From contig CABQCA010000005.1 in assembly GCA_902462525.1 (NCBI GenBank), positions 1-34,204 on the forward strand: DNA of 34,204 nt. The letters run 5' to 3'. Shown in pieces: positions 1 through 8,113 of the stretch (position 1 is the first letter of the stretch; the number at the start of each line of letters is the position of its first letter). The notes under the pieces are model-generated. The model was not told where the DNA came from, did no database searches, and saw only the letters and a list, made by a program, of their open reading frames with translations. The position numbers were made by a program, and so were the translations under genes. This DNA comes from an uncultured Porphyromonadaceae bacterium. Lineage in GTDB: Bacteria; Bacteroidota; Bacteroidia; Bacteroidales; Muribaculaceae.

Positions 1-1046
1 GAATTACGCAGACGGCTCATGCCGTCGTCGATGTCGTTCATCACATTCATCACTTCGGCCATGTCGTTTGCCCGGTTTAGGCGTTCAAGACAACCCGACA
101 GATAGTCGGCATCTTTGCTTATATCGGTCGTTTCCCGTGTTACCGATGAAGAACTCCTGTCGGCGACGGTCCCGGTTTTTAACCCGGAGGAATAGTCATC
201 TTTTACTTTGGAGGGCTTGAAAGTCTTGAAAGAGGTGCCGGATTGCTGTTCGGGCTTACCGACGACTGCAGGTCCTGTTTTCGGATCTGCCGCGCCGGCA
301 TCTTCCACAACAGTGGATGCGGGCTTTTTTTCCTCTTCTTCGGTCTTTTTAACGATGATTTCTTCCGGCTTTCTGACCTCGGCTACGGCTTCTTCGGGCT
401 TTGGTTTTTCGGCGGTCTTTTCCACGACATGGCTTTCGATGGCTTTACCGGTGGCCGGACGCGGTTTACGGGGCTTGGGAGCAGTCCTCACTTCCGAAAT
501 GTGCTCATGGCGCACGGGCGTCGGCACAGGGGCAAGGCGTTTGTATGTTTCAGTCAGTTCCTTGGCTGTCAGTGCTATGTTCGGCGAGATGAGAGCGCAG
601 AGTTCACGCGAGTTCTTATCGATAAGTCCGATGGCAACGGTCTCGGCTTCGTCGTAGCGTCCTTCGGCAAGAAGGAGAACTGCAAGATTATGCTGTGCCG
701 ACACCGAATCCGTCTCGGCACGCCACAGCCCTTCGGCCGTGGCGATATCTTTTTTCGACAAGGCATCGAGAGCTTTGCTGTCGGTCTCGTCGGTTCTGGT
801 GAACCAGAAAAGTCCGCTTTCGAGTCGGTCGACGGGGCGCTGAAGGTCCATCCGTGCCGCCGAAATCCTGTCGACAGTACGTTCTACTGCGCCGCAATAG
901 TTTTCAAGAGCAAATGGCAAATCCAGAGTCATGCCCTTGCGGACTGCTGCCGTAAGCCGCATAGCTCCACCTGAAATGGCGCTGGTGGTGGCATTGGCGC
1001 ATACGCCCAATACCCGGAACGGGTTGTTGCTTATTAACTGAAACAT
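1..1046 (-). CDS. J-domain-like/TPR protein of unknown function, 3' end beyond window
   Basis: The reverse strand is open from an ATG at 1046 to the window edge, giving 348 visible codons without a stop. Residues 8-15 read NPFRVLGV, which resembles the first helix of a J-domain, but no HPD tripeptide follows, so DnaK stimulation cannot be assumed. Residues about 95-170 contain a TPR-like segment (AQHNLAVLLLAEGRYDEAE). Residues about 175-300 form a Lys/Glu/Pro/Ala/Ser-rich low-complexity linker, and a helical segment begins near residue 312. There is no signal peptide, so it is probably cytoplasmic. I recall similar NPFRVLG-starting proteins of unknown function in other Bacteroidota, but no assigned role. 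It is divergent from the membrane-protein gene at 1189. A TATCTTTG promoter element ends only five bases before the ATG, so the leader is almost absent. The reading frame is certain; the function is unknown. Confidence 0.85.
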   Translation of the reverse strand, partial: MFQLISNNPFRVLGVCANATTSAISGGAMRLTAAVRKGMTLDLPFALENYCGAVERTVDRISAARMDLQRPVDRLESGLFWFTRTDETDSKALDALSKKDIATAEGLWRAETDSVSAQHNLAVLLLAEGRYDEAETVAIGLIDKNSRELCALISPNIALTAKELTETYKRLAPVPTPVRHEHISEVRTAPKPRKPRPATGKAIESHVVEKTAEKPKPEEAVAEVRKPEEIIVKKTEEEEKKPASTVVEDAGAADPKTGPAVVGKPEQQSGTSFKTFKPSKVKDDYSSGLKTGTVADRSSSSVTRETTDISKDADYLSGCLERLNRANDMAEVMNVMNDIDDGMSRLRN

Positions 1047-1051
1047 ATCCA

Positions 1052-1059
1052 CAAAGATA
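1052..1059 (-). promoter_or_regulatory. Bacteroidota -7 promoter element (TATCTTTG) for the J-like gene
   Basis: On the reverse strand TATCTTTG matches the TAnnTTTG -7 consensus of the Bacteroidota primary sigma factor. No TTG lies 19-20 bases upstream, so the -33 half is weak. The predicted transcript start falls 0-5 bases before the ATG at 1046. Confidence 0.55.
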
Positions 1060-1139
1060 CAACCATTATCCGATATCTGCGGCATTTTCGACGTTTTTTT
1101 TCGATTCTATAAAACATGTGAAAATAATCGGTCGCATTA

Positions 1140-1171
1140 TTTGTAGCCGCACAAGAAATTGCGTAAATTTG
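1140..1171 (+). promoter_or_regulatory. Bacteroidota promoter (TTTG-N20-TAAATTTG) for the 1189-4525 unit
   Basis: TTTG at 1140-1143 is followed by 20 bases and then TAAATTTG at 1164-1171, a full match to the phylum consensus. Transcription should start near 1175. This rules out the in-frame TTG at 1159 as start codon and supports ATG 1189. Confidence 0.8.
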
Positions 1172-1188
1172 ACAAAAATTTAATCATT

Positions 1189-2763
1189 ATGGAAAATCTC
1201 TCCGCTTACCGGCTTCTTGGCCGGCTTTGCTCAGCTGCAGCGATTATGCGCTGGAACTACCGGCTTCCTTCGCGTGAATACTATGCAAATGACGTAAAAA
1301 CTGCACTCATCGAACTTCAGGGGGCTTGTTCCGACACTGACCGTCCTTTTGTAACGGCAATGATCCGTGCTTCGATGGACCTGAAGCTCGGCGATATGAT
1401 TTTGCTGCAAGGTGCTGAAAGGGAATCTTTCGAGGAAGGCCGAAAGGATGCCCGCTATGTGATGAACAGGCATCCGGAATACCGCAGTTCGCTCACCGAT
1501 CCGGCGTTCGACTTCTCGGGCCTGAGGCATAGCGAAGAGCTTGAAGAAGAAGCCTTCCGAAAGAGGAAAGAGATCAATGCAAAAGCAAAACGCCGGAAAT
1601 CGCTCGTTGCTGTTCTGAGTGTCTGTGCGGTGGCCTTTGTAGGTGTGCTCGTGTATGCATACCATCCTTATTTTAAAGAAAAACGTGCCTGGCAGGAGCT
1701 GATTGAAGCGACCGATGCGCCCGCCAAAGAAGTTTATTTCCGACAGTATGTCAACAATTTTCCTCAAGGCAAGCACCTCGCAGAGGCTTATGCGGTTCCT
1801 GTAGAGTCGTTTATGGAAGAACCTTCGTACGGTCATGCCCTTAGGCTCATACATGAATATCGTGACACCCGCAGGTGCCCGGAGGCGGCTGCTAAAATCG
1901 ATTCATGCTTTCATGTAATAGACACGATATATTACGATTCGGTTCTGCGACCTCATGCCGACGGCAATGTGGGCGAGGCGCTTGATAATATAGCCGTTTA
2001 CCGCAGCAGTTTGTCCGACGGAAGCTATCTGAACTCTGTCGACTCGCTTTATGAAGCAATATGGTCTGAAGAACTTTCTGCCGTCGAAGCACTTAACGGC
2101 GGCAAAAGACAGTACAAGGAATTTCTTCGGGGTCTGATAGGTTACATGAAGGATGCACGCACACGTACAATAGTGGCAAATATAAGCACCAAGGCGAATG
2201 TTCGCGAATATGGGGAATACCCCGCCAATGTGCGTTCTCTTTTAGAGAGCGAAGCCAACATGACTTCTGGTTTCAGCAATATTTTCGATCGGGTCTCTTT
2301 GCCTGACGACATGGTTTCGCTTAAAGATAATCTTAGTCTGGAAGATTCGGTGATGTGGAAGTCGAGGCTTACTTCGGGTTTGAAGTTATGGACCGACTCG
2401 TTGCTTACTCCCGGCCTTATCAGCTATAGAATTGGAGATGTTGATGAAAAAGCGCCTTCCGTACGGCTGACACTGAGCATTGTAAACGACGAATACTCGG
2501 GTTTCCCTGTTCTGTGGAAGCATACAACACGAAACCCGCAGTCGCTTTTTAAAGTAAACAAGATAATGCTCGGAGTCTCGATTTCGACCTGTGCCGAGAT
2601 GTCGTATCCCGGCTGTGATTCGCCTGTGACTGTCTTCGGAAGCGGTACGCCCGGCGACCGCAGCGAGGAAGGCATCGGGGTCGATGAGGTCTACAACCGT
2701 CTTATCAACCGTAGTATCGACGATTTCAATAAAAAATACTATGCCACATTCGGGTGGCGATGA
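1189..2763 (+). CDS. Single-pass membrane protein of unknown function
   Basis: This is a 524-residue protein starting at ATG 1189, fixed by the promoter immediately upstream. Residues 1-135 are hydrophilic and probably cytoplasmic. A basic stretch (KAKRRK) precedes one hydrophobic segment at about 139-160 (VAVLSVCAVAFVGVLVYAY), and the remaining 360 residues should lie outside the inner membrane. Just after the membrane segment comes a motif of the type YxxYVxxFPxGKHLxEA, seen in TPR-like repeats of Bacteroidota envelope proteins. I do not recognise a catalytic domain. It is divergent from the J-like gene at 1046, with two promoters in a 142-base gap, and is followed after 52 bases by the GH43 gene. 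A structural or scaffolding role is only a guess. Confidence 0.85.
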   Translation: MENLSAYRLLGRLCSAAAIMRWNYRLPSREYYANDVKTALIELQGACSDTDRPFVTAMIRASMDLKLGDMILLQGAERESFEEGRKDARYVMNRHPEYRSSLTDPAFDFSGLRHSEELEEEAFRKRKEINAKAKRRKSLVAVLSVCAVAFVGVLVYAYHPYFKEKRAWQELIEATDAPAKEVYFRQYVNNFPQGKHLAEAYAVPVESFMEEPSYGHALRLIHEYRDTRRCPEAAAKIDSCFHVIDTIYYDSVLRPHADGNVGEALDNIAVYRSSLSDGSYLNSVDSLYEAIWSEELSAVEALNGGKRQYKEFLRGLIGYMKDARTRTIVANISTKANVREYGEYPANVRSLLESEANMTSGFSNIFDRVSLPDDMVSLKDNLSLEDSVMWKSRLTSGLKLWTDSLLTPGLISYRIGDVDEKAPSVRLTLSIVNDEYSGFPVLWKHTTRNPQSLFKVNKIMLGVSISTCAEMSYPGCDSPVTVFGSGTPGDRSEEGIGVDEVYNRLINRSIDDFNKKYYATFGWR

Positions 2764-2815
2764 GTGCCGCCGAACTGAATTGGCTGACAAATGTGTAATA
2801 TAATATTCATACCGT

Positions 2816-4144
2816 ATGCGACAACCAATTATTTTGCTCACTTTTGGTTTGGCGGTGATAGCTGTAACAGCCGAAAATCCCTATCCTATAATTCAGACAA
2901 GCTATACCGCCGATCCTGCGCCGATGGTGTTCAACGATACGGTGTATCTCTATACGACTCATGACGAAGATGATGCCGACGGATTCAAAATGTACGACTG
3001 GCTCTTGTACACATCCACCGATATGGTCAACTGGACTGACTGCGGAAGCGTGGCATCGCTGAAGGATTTTAAATGGAATCCGCGTGATAACGGAGCATGG
3101 GCGGCGCAGGTTGTGGAACGCGACGGTAAATTCTATATGTACTGTCCCATTCACGGCAACGGTATTGGCGTCCTTGTGGCCGACAGCCCCTATGGGCCGT
3201 TTACCGATCCAATCGGCAAGCCTATTGTATGGCAGAAGGAACATTGGGACGATATAGATCCTACTGTGCTCATCGATGACGACGGTCAGGCCTATATGTA
3301 CTGGGGTAACCCCGATCTTTATTGTGTGCGCCTCAACAGGAATATGGTCTCTACGTCCGGCGAGATTATAAAGTTCCCGAGGATACAGGACTATCAGGAA
3401 GGTCCGTGGGCCTGGAAACGAGACGGAAAGTACTATATGGCTTTCGCTTCCACATGTTGTCCCGAGGGAATAGGGTATGCCATGAGCGACAGTCCGCTCG
3501 GTCCGTGGGAATACAAAGGTCATATCATGGATCATACTCAGCGCACACGCGGCAACCATCCCGGTATAATCGCTTACAAAGGCAAGGATTATGTTTTCGG
3601 GCACAGTTATGATGTGCTGCGTCTTCAGACACCGGATCATCACGAACGGCGCAGCGTAGAGGCTGCTGTGATGAGCTATAATCCCGACGGTACGATAGCT
3701 GAAGTTCCCTATTGGCGCGACTCTGAATTATCGTCTTGCGGCACAATCGACCCGTATGGCCGGGTCGAGGCTGAAACTATGGCATGGGGCTATGGCCTGA
3801 AGAACGGTCGTCTGGATCGAAATAATCTCTATGTAGGGAATATCGACAGCGGCGAGTATATTCTTGTACGTAATGTCGACTTCGGCAGCGTAAAACCCCG
3901 GAAATTTGAAGTGAGTGCGGCATCGGTGAAGAAAGGCGGCTCCATAGAGCTTCGTGTCGGTTCTCCCGATGGAATTCTTATAGGAAAAGTAAAAATCAAG
4001 GATACAGGGTCGATCGACAGATATACTGTCAATACCGCTTCAGTCAGTGGTCTAAACGGCGTTCGGGATCTCTATATCGTATTCCGTGGTGCAGACACAC
4101 ATGGCGATCTCTTCCGACTCGACTGGTGGAAATTCATTAAATAA
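2816..4144 (+). CDS. Secreted GH43 glycosidase with C-terminal CBM6-like domain
   Basis: This 442-residue protein has a signal peptide (residues 1-20). Residues about 25-300 are a GH43 five-bladed propeller. The expected acidic triad is visible: Asp in YTADPAP near residue 34, Asp in DDIDPTVL as the pKa modulator, and Glu in YQEGPWAWKR as the general acid. Residues about 310-442 look like a carbohydrate-binding beta-sandwich of CBM6 type (GRVEAETMA at its start, FRLDWWKF at its end). GH43 enzymes with this architecture are usually beta-xylosidases or alpha-L-arabinofuranosidases acting on plant arabinoxylan; the exact substrate is not readable here. The gene lies 52 bases after the membrane-protein gene and 30 bases before a lipoprotein gene, probably in one transcript, with no good promoter of its own. 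No SusC/SusD genes are nearby. Confidence 0.9.
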   Translation: MRQPIILLTFGLAVIAVTAENPYPIIQTSYTADPAPMVFNDTVYLYTTHDEDDADGFKMYDWLLYTSTDMVNWTDCGSVASLKDFKWNPRDNGAWAAQVVERDGKFYMYCPIHGNGIGVLVADSPYGPFTDPIGKPIVWQKEHWDDIDPTVLIDDDGQAYMYWGNPDLYCVRLNRNMVSTSGEIIKFPRIQDYQEGPWAWKRDGKYYMAFASTCCPEGIGYAMSDSPLGPWEYKGHIMDHTQRTRGNHPGIIAYKGKDYVFGHSYDVLRLQTPDHHERRSVEAAVMSYNPDGTIAEVPYWRDSELSSCGTIDPYGRVEAETMAWGYGLKNGRLDRNNLYVGNIDSGEYILVRNVDFGSVKPRKFEVSAASVKKGGSIELRVGSPDGILIGKVKIKDTGSIDRYTVNTASVSGLNGVRDLYIVFRGADTHGDLFRLDWWKFIK

Positions 4145-4174
4145 ACTTTTTAACTTATAATTAATACTGTGACT

Positions 4175-4525
4175 ATGAAATTCTTTGTAAAAGCTTTAAC
4201 GGCGCTCGCTCTGCTCTTTGCCGTTACGGCCTGCACAAGCGGGCCTGAATCGGTGCATAAGAAAATCGAACGAGGCGAAACTCTCACTCAGGAAGATCAG
4301 GAGATAATGGAAAACTATTGTGCCGAGGCTATTAAATTCGTTCAGGACGGTAATTCGCTTTCCGAAGCCGACAAGCAGTATCCCTACGCCACCGAATTCT
4401 CGGTTCAGATAGTGAAGATGAAAGGCGCCAATGCAATTGAAGGCATCAAAAACCTCACAGACCAGGCAACCGAAAGCATAGACGATCTTAAGAAACAGGC
4501 CGAAGATCTTATCGACAGTCTGTAA
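4175..4525 (+). CDS. Small lipoprotein, helical, unknown function
   Basis: This 116-residue protein starts at ATG 4175; a GTG two codons upstream is less likely. The N-terminus is a lipoprotein signal with a lipobox ending VTAC, so Cys22 would be lipidated. The mature part is acidic and mostly helical, ending in a coiled-coil-like stretch (TDQATESIDDLKKQAEDL). No catalytic motif is visible. It is the last gene before a strong hairpin terminator and follows the GH43 gene by 30 bases. An envelope-anchored accessory protein is the most that can be said. Confidence 0.85.
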   Translation: MKFFVKALTALALLFAVTACTSGPESVHKKIERGETLTQEDQEIMENYCAEAIKFVQDGNSLSEADKQYPYATEFSVQIVKMKGANAIEGIKNLTDQATESIDDLKKQAEDLIDSL

Positions 4526-4558
4526 AGATTGGTTCTCACTATCGCTGAATAAATGATA

Positions 4559-4597
4559 AGCAGCATTGCGGTCTGTGCCGCAGTGCTGCTCCTTTTT
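4559..4597 (+). terminator. Rho-independent terminator
   Basis: A 13-bp stem (AGCAGCATTGCGG with CCGCAGTGCTGCT, one G-T wobble) closes a 6-base loop and is followed by CCTTTTTC. It lies 33 bases after the lipoprotein stop and just before the convergent GH97 stop at 4601. Confidence 0.9.
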
Positions 4598-4600
4598 CGG

Positions 4601-6364
4601 TTAAAGACCGTTTATTACGATGCAGAACCCTCCTCGTGCTTTCATGCTGATGCTCTCGGGCACGGTGCAGGACTCCGATATTTTCCAACCATTATCTATC
4701 GTGGGGTCATCGTTGTATATTCTTGCCGTCGCTGTTCGGTTCGGAAGTGGAATACGGCTTATATCTAAAGGAACTGTCCTGTTTGCATCACTGCCGTTGA
4801 TACCTGCGATATACCAAATGTTGCCTTTACGACGGGCCATGACCGCATAGTCGCCCGGATATCCGCCAAGCAACATCGTTTCGTCCCACGCTGTAGGCAG
4901 GGCGGTAAAAAAGTTACGGACCTTTTCAGGTTGAGCCATTATACTTTCCGGACGGTCTGCTATATGCTGAATGCCCGATTCGAAAAGCACGGTCAGAGCC
5001 AGTTCATGGCCTTTGGTGGTGATGTGCGGATGCTGTGAGTCGGAAAATGCGCACGGTGTATAATCCATAGAGCCGACTACATTGCGGGTGAACGGTAGTG
5101 TGGCGTTATGAGAGGCTGCCTTGTCGGTAAATGTCGGAACGTTGTTATACCATTCCGCGCCGTACACGGCTTCTGTCGTGATAAGATGCGGGTAAGTACG
5201 CTGCCAGCCGCGGGGCAGCGTAGCACCGTGGAAATTGACGAGCAGCCGGTTGGCAGCGGCGGATTCAAGCAACTCGGTCATATATCTTATATTGAGATTG
5301 CTGTCTCCTGAAAAAAAGTCGATTTTCACACCGGCTACACCATGTTGCCGGCACCATTTGAATTCTCTGTCCCGGTCGTCGGGGTCGTTGAGCCTGAATT
5401 TCGGACCTGGGGCTCCGTCGATCCATCCTACCGACGAATTATACCATATCATGGGCCGGACACCTTTTTCGACCGCATAAGCGATTGCATCTTCTACAGT
5501 ACGGCCATTTTTCATTTCATCCCATTCTGCGTCGATCAGTGTGTATGGCAGCGACAGATTGGCAGCGAAATCGGTATATTTTTTTATGATGTCGTAGTCG
5601 TTCGATCCGTGATTATGTGCCCAGTAAATCCAGGAGGCGACCCCGGGTTCAATCCACGATGTATCGTCGAGGCGGCAAGGCTCGGAATTGTCAGTGACCA
5701 GTGTAGATTCAACCACATCGCTTAAAGAACCGATTATCAGTGTCTGCCAGCCGTATTTGGCATCGCCTTCGTTGTCAATGACAAAGCGGCCGGCAACGGA
5801 ATCGGTGTAGAAGCTTGATGCGGCACAGTCGCGGTCGATATTCGATTCTGTCAGCAGTGCGAATATACCGTTCTGGTATTCAAACAATGCCGGATAGGCC
5901 CATCGGACATTTTTGACCAAAGGGCGGTCTTTCGGAAAAAAGTTCTCGTAGCTGTCGCTCCACTGCTGAATCCACCAGTGTTTTGCTGCGGAAACATCGA
6001 TGTGCGATTCTTTGTCGATTTTCCAGGTCACGCCATCGTCGTAGACACGCATCAGAAGTCGTTCGCCGTCAGTCAGCCGCCATTCTGCAGGTATATAGCT
6101 GTTATGACAGTGGCGCCGCTTTCCGGTCGGCATATCATAGTCCACATCTGTCCGGGGACCCGACGAGGGCACTCCGTATGTCTCCGATACGATAGTCATG
6201 ATTCGATGTCGGATTCCGTTTTTCGACACGTCGATGCTCAGACCTTTGCCTTTTTCGAAATCGACAGCAATATTTCCCGATGGCGACGTTACTTCGGCCG
6301 GAGCACACAATGCTGCGGCCGATAATGTCAGAAAGACGGTGATCTTCTGCAGAGTATATATCAT
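4601..6364 (-). CDS. Secreted GH97 alpha-glycosidase
   Basis: This 587-residue protein starts at ATG 6364 with a signal peptide (residues 1-22). It has GH97 organisation: an N-terminal beta-sandwich (about 25-255), a TIM barrel (about 260-500) and a C-terminal beta domain. Barrel motifs include YTLIDAEWDE, GVAGVKIDFFSGD and LVNFHGATLPRGWQRTYPHLITTEAVYGAEW. Asp349 in KIDFF is where retaining GH97 members (the alpha-galactosidase branch) carry their nucleophile, and Glu398 or Glu404 in TEAVYGAE is the likely acid/base. In SusB-type inverting alpha-glucosidases the Asp position is not the nucleophile. I therefore favour an alpha-galactosidase-like retaining enzyme, by inference. A TTG at 6394 lies inside the promoter -7 box and is not the start. 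It converges on the lipoprotein unit and diverges from the nucleotidase gene. Confidence 0.92.
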   Translation of the reverse strand: MIYTLQKITVFLTLSAAALCAPAEVTSPSGNIAVDFEKGKGLSIDVSKNGIRHRIMTIVSETYGVPSSGPRTDVDYDMPTGKRRHCHNSYIPAEWRLTDGERLLMRVYDDGVTWKIDKESHIDVSAAKHWWIQQWSDSYENFFPKDRPLVKNVRWAYPALFEYQNGIFALLTESNIDRDCAASSFYTDSVAGRFVIDNEGDAKYGWQTLIIGSLSDVVESTLVTDNSEPCRLDDTSWIEPGVASWIYWAHNHGSNDYDIIKKYTDFAANLSLPYTLIDAEWDEMKNGRTVEDAIAYAVEKGVRPMIWYNSSVGWIDGAPGPKFRLNDPDDRDREFKWCRQHGVAGVKIDFFSGDSNLNIRYMTELLESAAANRLLVNFHGATLPRGWQRTYPHLITTEAVYGAEWYNNVPTFTDKAASHNATLPFTRNVVGSMDYTPCAFSDSQHPHITTKGHELALTVLFESGIQHIADRPESIMAQPEKVRNFFTALPTAWDETMLLGGYPGDYAVMARRKGNIWYIAGINGSDANRTVPLDISRIPLPNRTATARIYNDDPTIDNGWKISESCTVPESISMKARGGFCIVINGL

Positions 6365-6391
6365 AAAGCGGCAATTATAAGGTTTAGTCTG

Positions 6392-6422
6392 CAAAAATAA
6401 TCAAATACGGTCATACCGGCAA
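6392..6422 (-). promoter_or_regulatory. Bacteroidota promoter for GH97 gene (TTG-N20-TATTTTTG)
   Basis: On the reverse strand TTG (6420-6422), 20 bases, then TATTTTTG (6392-6399) is a full consensus match. The predicted start is near 6388, giving a leader of about 24 bases to ATG 6364. Confidence 0.8.
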
Positions 6423-6496
6423 GTTATAAGTTGACCGGAATAACACGTAGCAAGTCATAAATAATTTCAGATGCGGGATTTATCGGTTATTTTCGC

Positions 6497-6504
6497 TATC
6501 TTTG
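6497..6504 (+). promoter_or_regulatory. Bacteroidota -7 element (TATCTTTG) for the nucleotidase/GH3 unit
   Basis: TATCTTTG matches the TAnnTTTG consensus, 23 bases before ATG 6528. No TTG sits at the -33 position, so it may be weak or need an activator. It excludes the upstream in-frame ATG at 6471 as start. Confidence 0.6.
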
Positions 6505-6527
6505 TGAACACGAAAAAAAACTTAGTT

Positions 6528-8084
6528 ATGAAAATGATATGCGCGGCTGCTGCCGTATTTCTGGCCGGCGCCATGGCCTTCAGTGCCTGCAACAAAACTG
6601 AGGAGCATGATAAACTGGTGATTCTGCACACCAACGACACTCATTCGCAGATCGATCCTGACCGCAATGGCCTCGGCGGTGTGATGCGTCGCAAGGCTGT
6701 TATCGACAGTATTCGTGCTGCCGATAAGAATGTGCTGCTTGTCGATGCCGGCGATGCCGTGCAGGGCACACTCTATTTCTACCTCTACGGAGGCGAAGTA
6801 GAGCAGGAGGTACTCAACATTCTGGGTGTCGAGGAGCGTATTCTTGGCAATCATGAGTTTGACAACGGCATCGACTCCCTCGCGGCTGTACTCCGGTTAT
6901 CGGATTCCGAAAAACTGGCATCGAACTACAACCTCACCGCCACACCCCTTGACGGCATGTTCAGACCTTATGCCATAAAGGAATACGATGGAAAGAAAAT
7001 AGGCCTGATAGGCATAAACCTCGACCCCGAGGGCATCATTACAAAGGGTAATTACGACGGTCTCGGGTTTAAACCCATAATAGCTACCGCGAATCTTATG
7101 GCAGAAAAACTCAAAAATGAGGAGGGCTGCGATGCCGTTATCGCAATTTCGCACATCGGGTACAATCCGTCGCCTCTTGTAGGCGATTCGGCGTTGGCTG
7201 TCAATTCAAGGAATATCGATGTAATCATCGGCGGACACTCGCACGATGTCATCGACCCCGCCACACCGCAGGGTGCGGCACGTAGCCGCCTGACGAATCT
7301 TGATGGCAAGGAAGTACTTGTGGTACAGACAGGCAAAGCTGGCCGGAAACTCGGAAAAATTGAAATCAATCTCGACAGCCTCGGGCTGGGCGGACGTCCG
7401 TCTTATGAACTTATCGACATCGACAGCCGCTACGACGGTTATGTCGACCCTGAACTCGAGGCGACAATAGCAAAATACCGCCATGGAGTCGATTCGCTGA
7501 TGACACTTTGGGTAGGCACTACCGACCATGAGCTGAAAAATTCTGATCCGGAGATGCTTAACTTTTTTACTGACTGGGTGTTTGAACGCGGAGCCGAAAT
7601 AGCTTCTGACGTCGACTTCGCCATCGCGAATAAAGGTGGTCTGAGAACCGACCTTCCGGCTGGTAAATTTTCGAAGGGTCATATAATCAACATTTTACCT
7701 TTCCGAAATTATGTTACTGTCGAAGATGTGAAAGGCTCCGATCTTCGCACTGTCTTCGATGTAATGGCAAAGACCGACGGTAACGGCGTGAGCCACAATG
7801 TGAAAGTGACCTACGACACTGTCGGAGGGGTGAAAAACTACGTGTCCCGCGATATTATCATTTCGGGCAAGCCGCTTGATGACAATAAAACCTACCGTGT
7901 GGCTACAATCGACTATCTGTCGAAAGGCGGCGACTACATGAAAGGTCTCACAAAGGGCAAAATAGTGGCAGAAAGCCCCAATGCCGTCTACGATGACCTT
8001 CTTTTCTATCTCACCGAAGGCAAAGGAAAGGGTAAAGTCGTTGGAGGTGACACAGAAAACCGATGGAGCATTTCCCGACAGTAG
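6528..8084 (+). CDS. 5'-nucleotidase/metallophosphatase lipoprotein (UshA family)
   Basis: This 518-residue protein starts at ATG 6528, chosen because the promoter lies at 6497-6504. A lipoprotein signal ends FSAC, so Cys21 is the likely lipidation site. Residues about 28-290 are a calcineurin-like metallophosphoesterase with all metal-binding blocks: NDTH (36-39), DAGD (73-76), GNHE (107-110), AISHIGYN and GGHSHD. Residues about 330-518 are the 5'-nucleotidase C-terminal substrate domain, with ANKGGLRTDLPAG and SKGGDY. The family hydrolyses extracellular nucleotides or related phosphate esters for nucleoside and phosphate salvage at the cell surface. It is followed after 29 bases by the GH3 fusion gene, so both are probably cotranscribed. 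The substrate is not determined by sequence alone. Confidence 0.92.
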   Translation: MKMICAAAAVFLAGAMAFSACNKTEEHDKLVILHTNDTHSQIDPDRNGLGGVMRRKAVIDSIRAADKNVLLVDAGDAVQGTLYFYLYGGEVEQEVLNILGVEERILGNHEFDNGIDSLAAVLRLSDSEKLASNYNLTATPLDGMFRPYAIKEYDGKKIGLIGINLDPEGIITKGNYDGLGFKPIIATANLMAEKLKNEEGCDAVIAISHIGYNPSPLVGDSALAVNSRNIDVIIGGHSHDVIDPATPQGAARSRLTNLDGKEVLVVQTGKAGRKLGKIEINLDSLGLGGRPSYELIDIDSRYDGYVDPELEATIAKYRHGVDSLMTLWVGTTDHELKNSDPEMLNFFTDWVFERGAEIASDVDFAIANKGGLRTDLPAGKFSKGHIINILPFRNYVTVEDVKGSDLRTVFDVMAKTDGNGVSHNVKVTYDTVGGVKNYVSRDIIISGKPLDDNKTYRVATIDYLSKGGDYMKGLTKGKIVAESPNAVYDDLLFYLTEGKGKGKVVGGDTENRWSISRQ

Positions 8085-8113
8085 CCTGACGCCTCATAAA
8101 ATACTGACAGACA

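Noticed and set aside
208..974. Open frames on the + strand over the first kilobase
   Set aside because: The reverse strand carries a continuous frame from 1046 to the edge with the conserved NPFRVLGV start and a TPR, so the + frames are shadows rich in Phe/Ser/Gly.
1159..1188. TTG start at 1159 for the membrane protein
   Set aside because: It lies between the -33 and -7 elements of a full-consensus promoter, upstream of the predicted transcript start.
6471..6527. Longer start of the nucleotidase at ATG 6471
   Set aside because: The promoter element at 6497-6504 lies inside that stretch and would be downstream of this start, and ATG 6528 gives a proper lipoprotein signal.
4601..8084. Possible polysaccharide utilization locus around GH43 and GH97
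   Set aside because: No SusC/SusD pair, no hybrid two-component or SARP/ECF regulator, and the glycosidase genes lie in separate opposing units.
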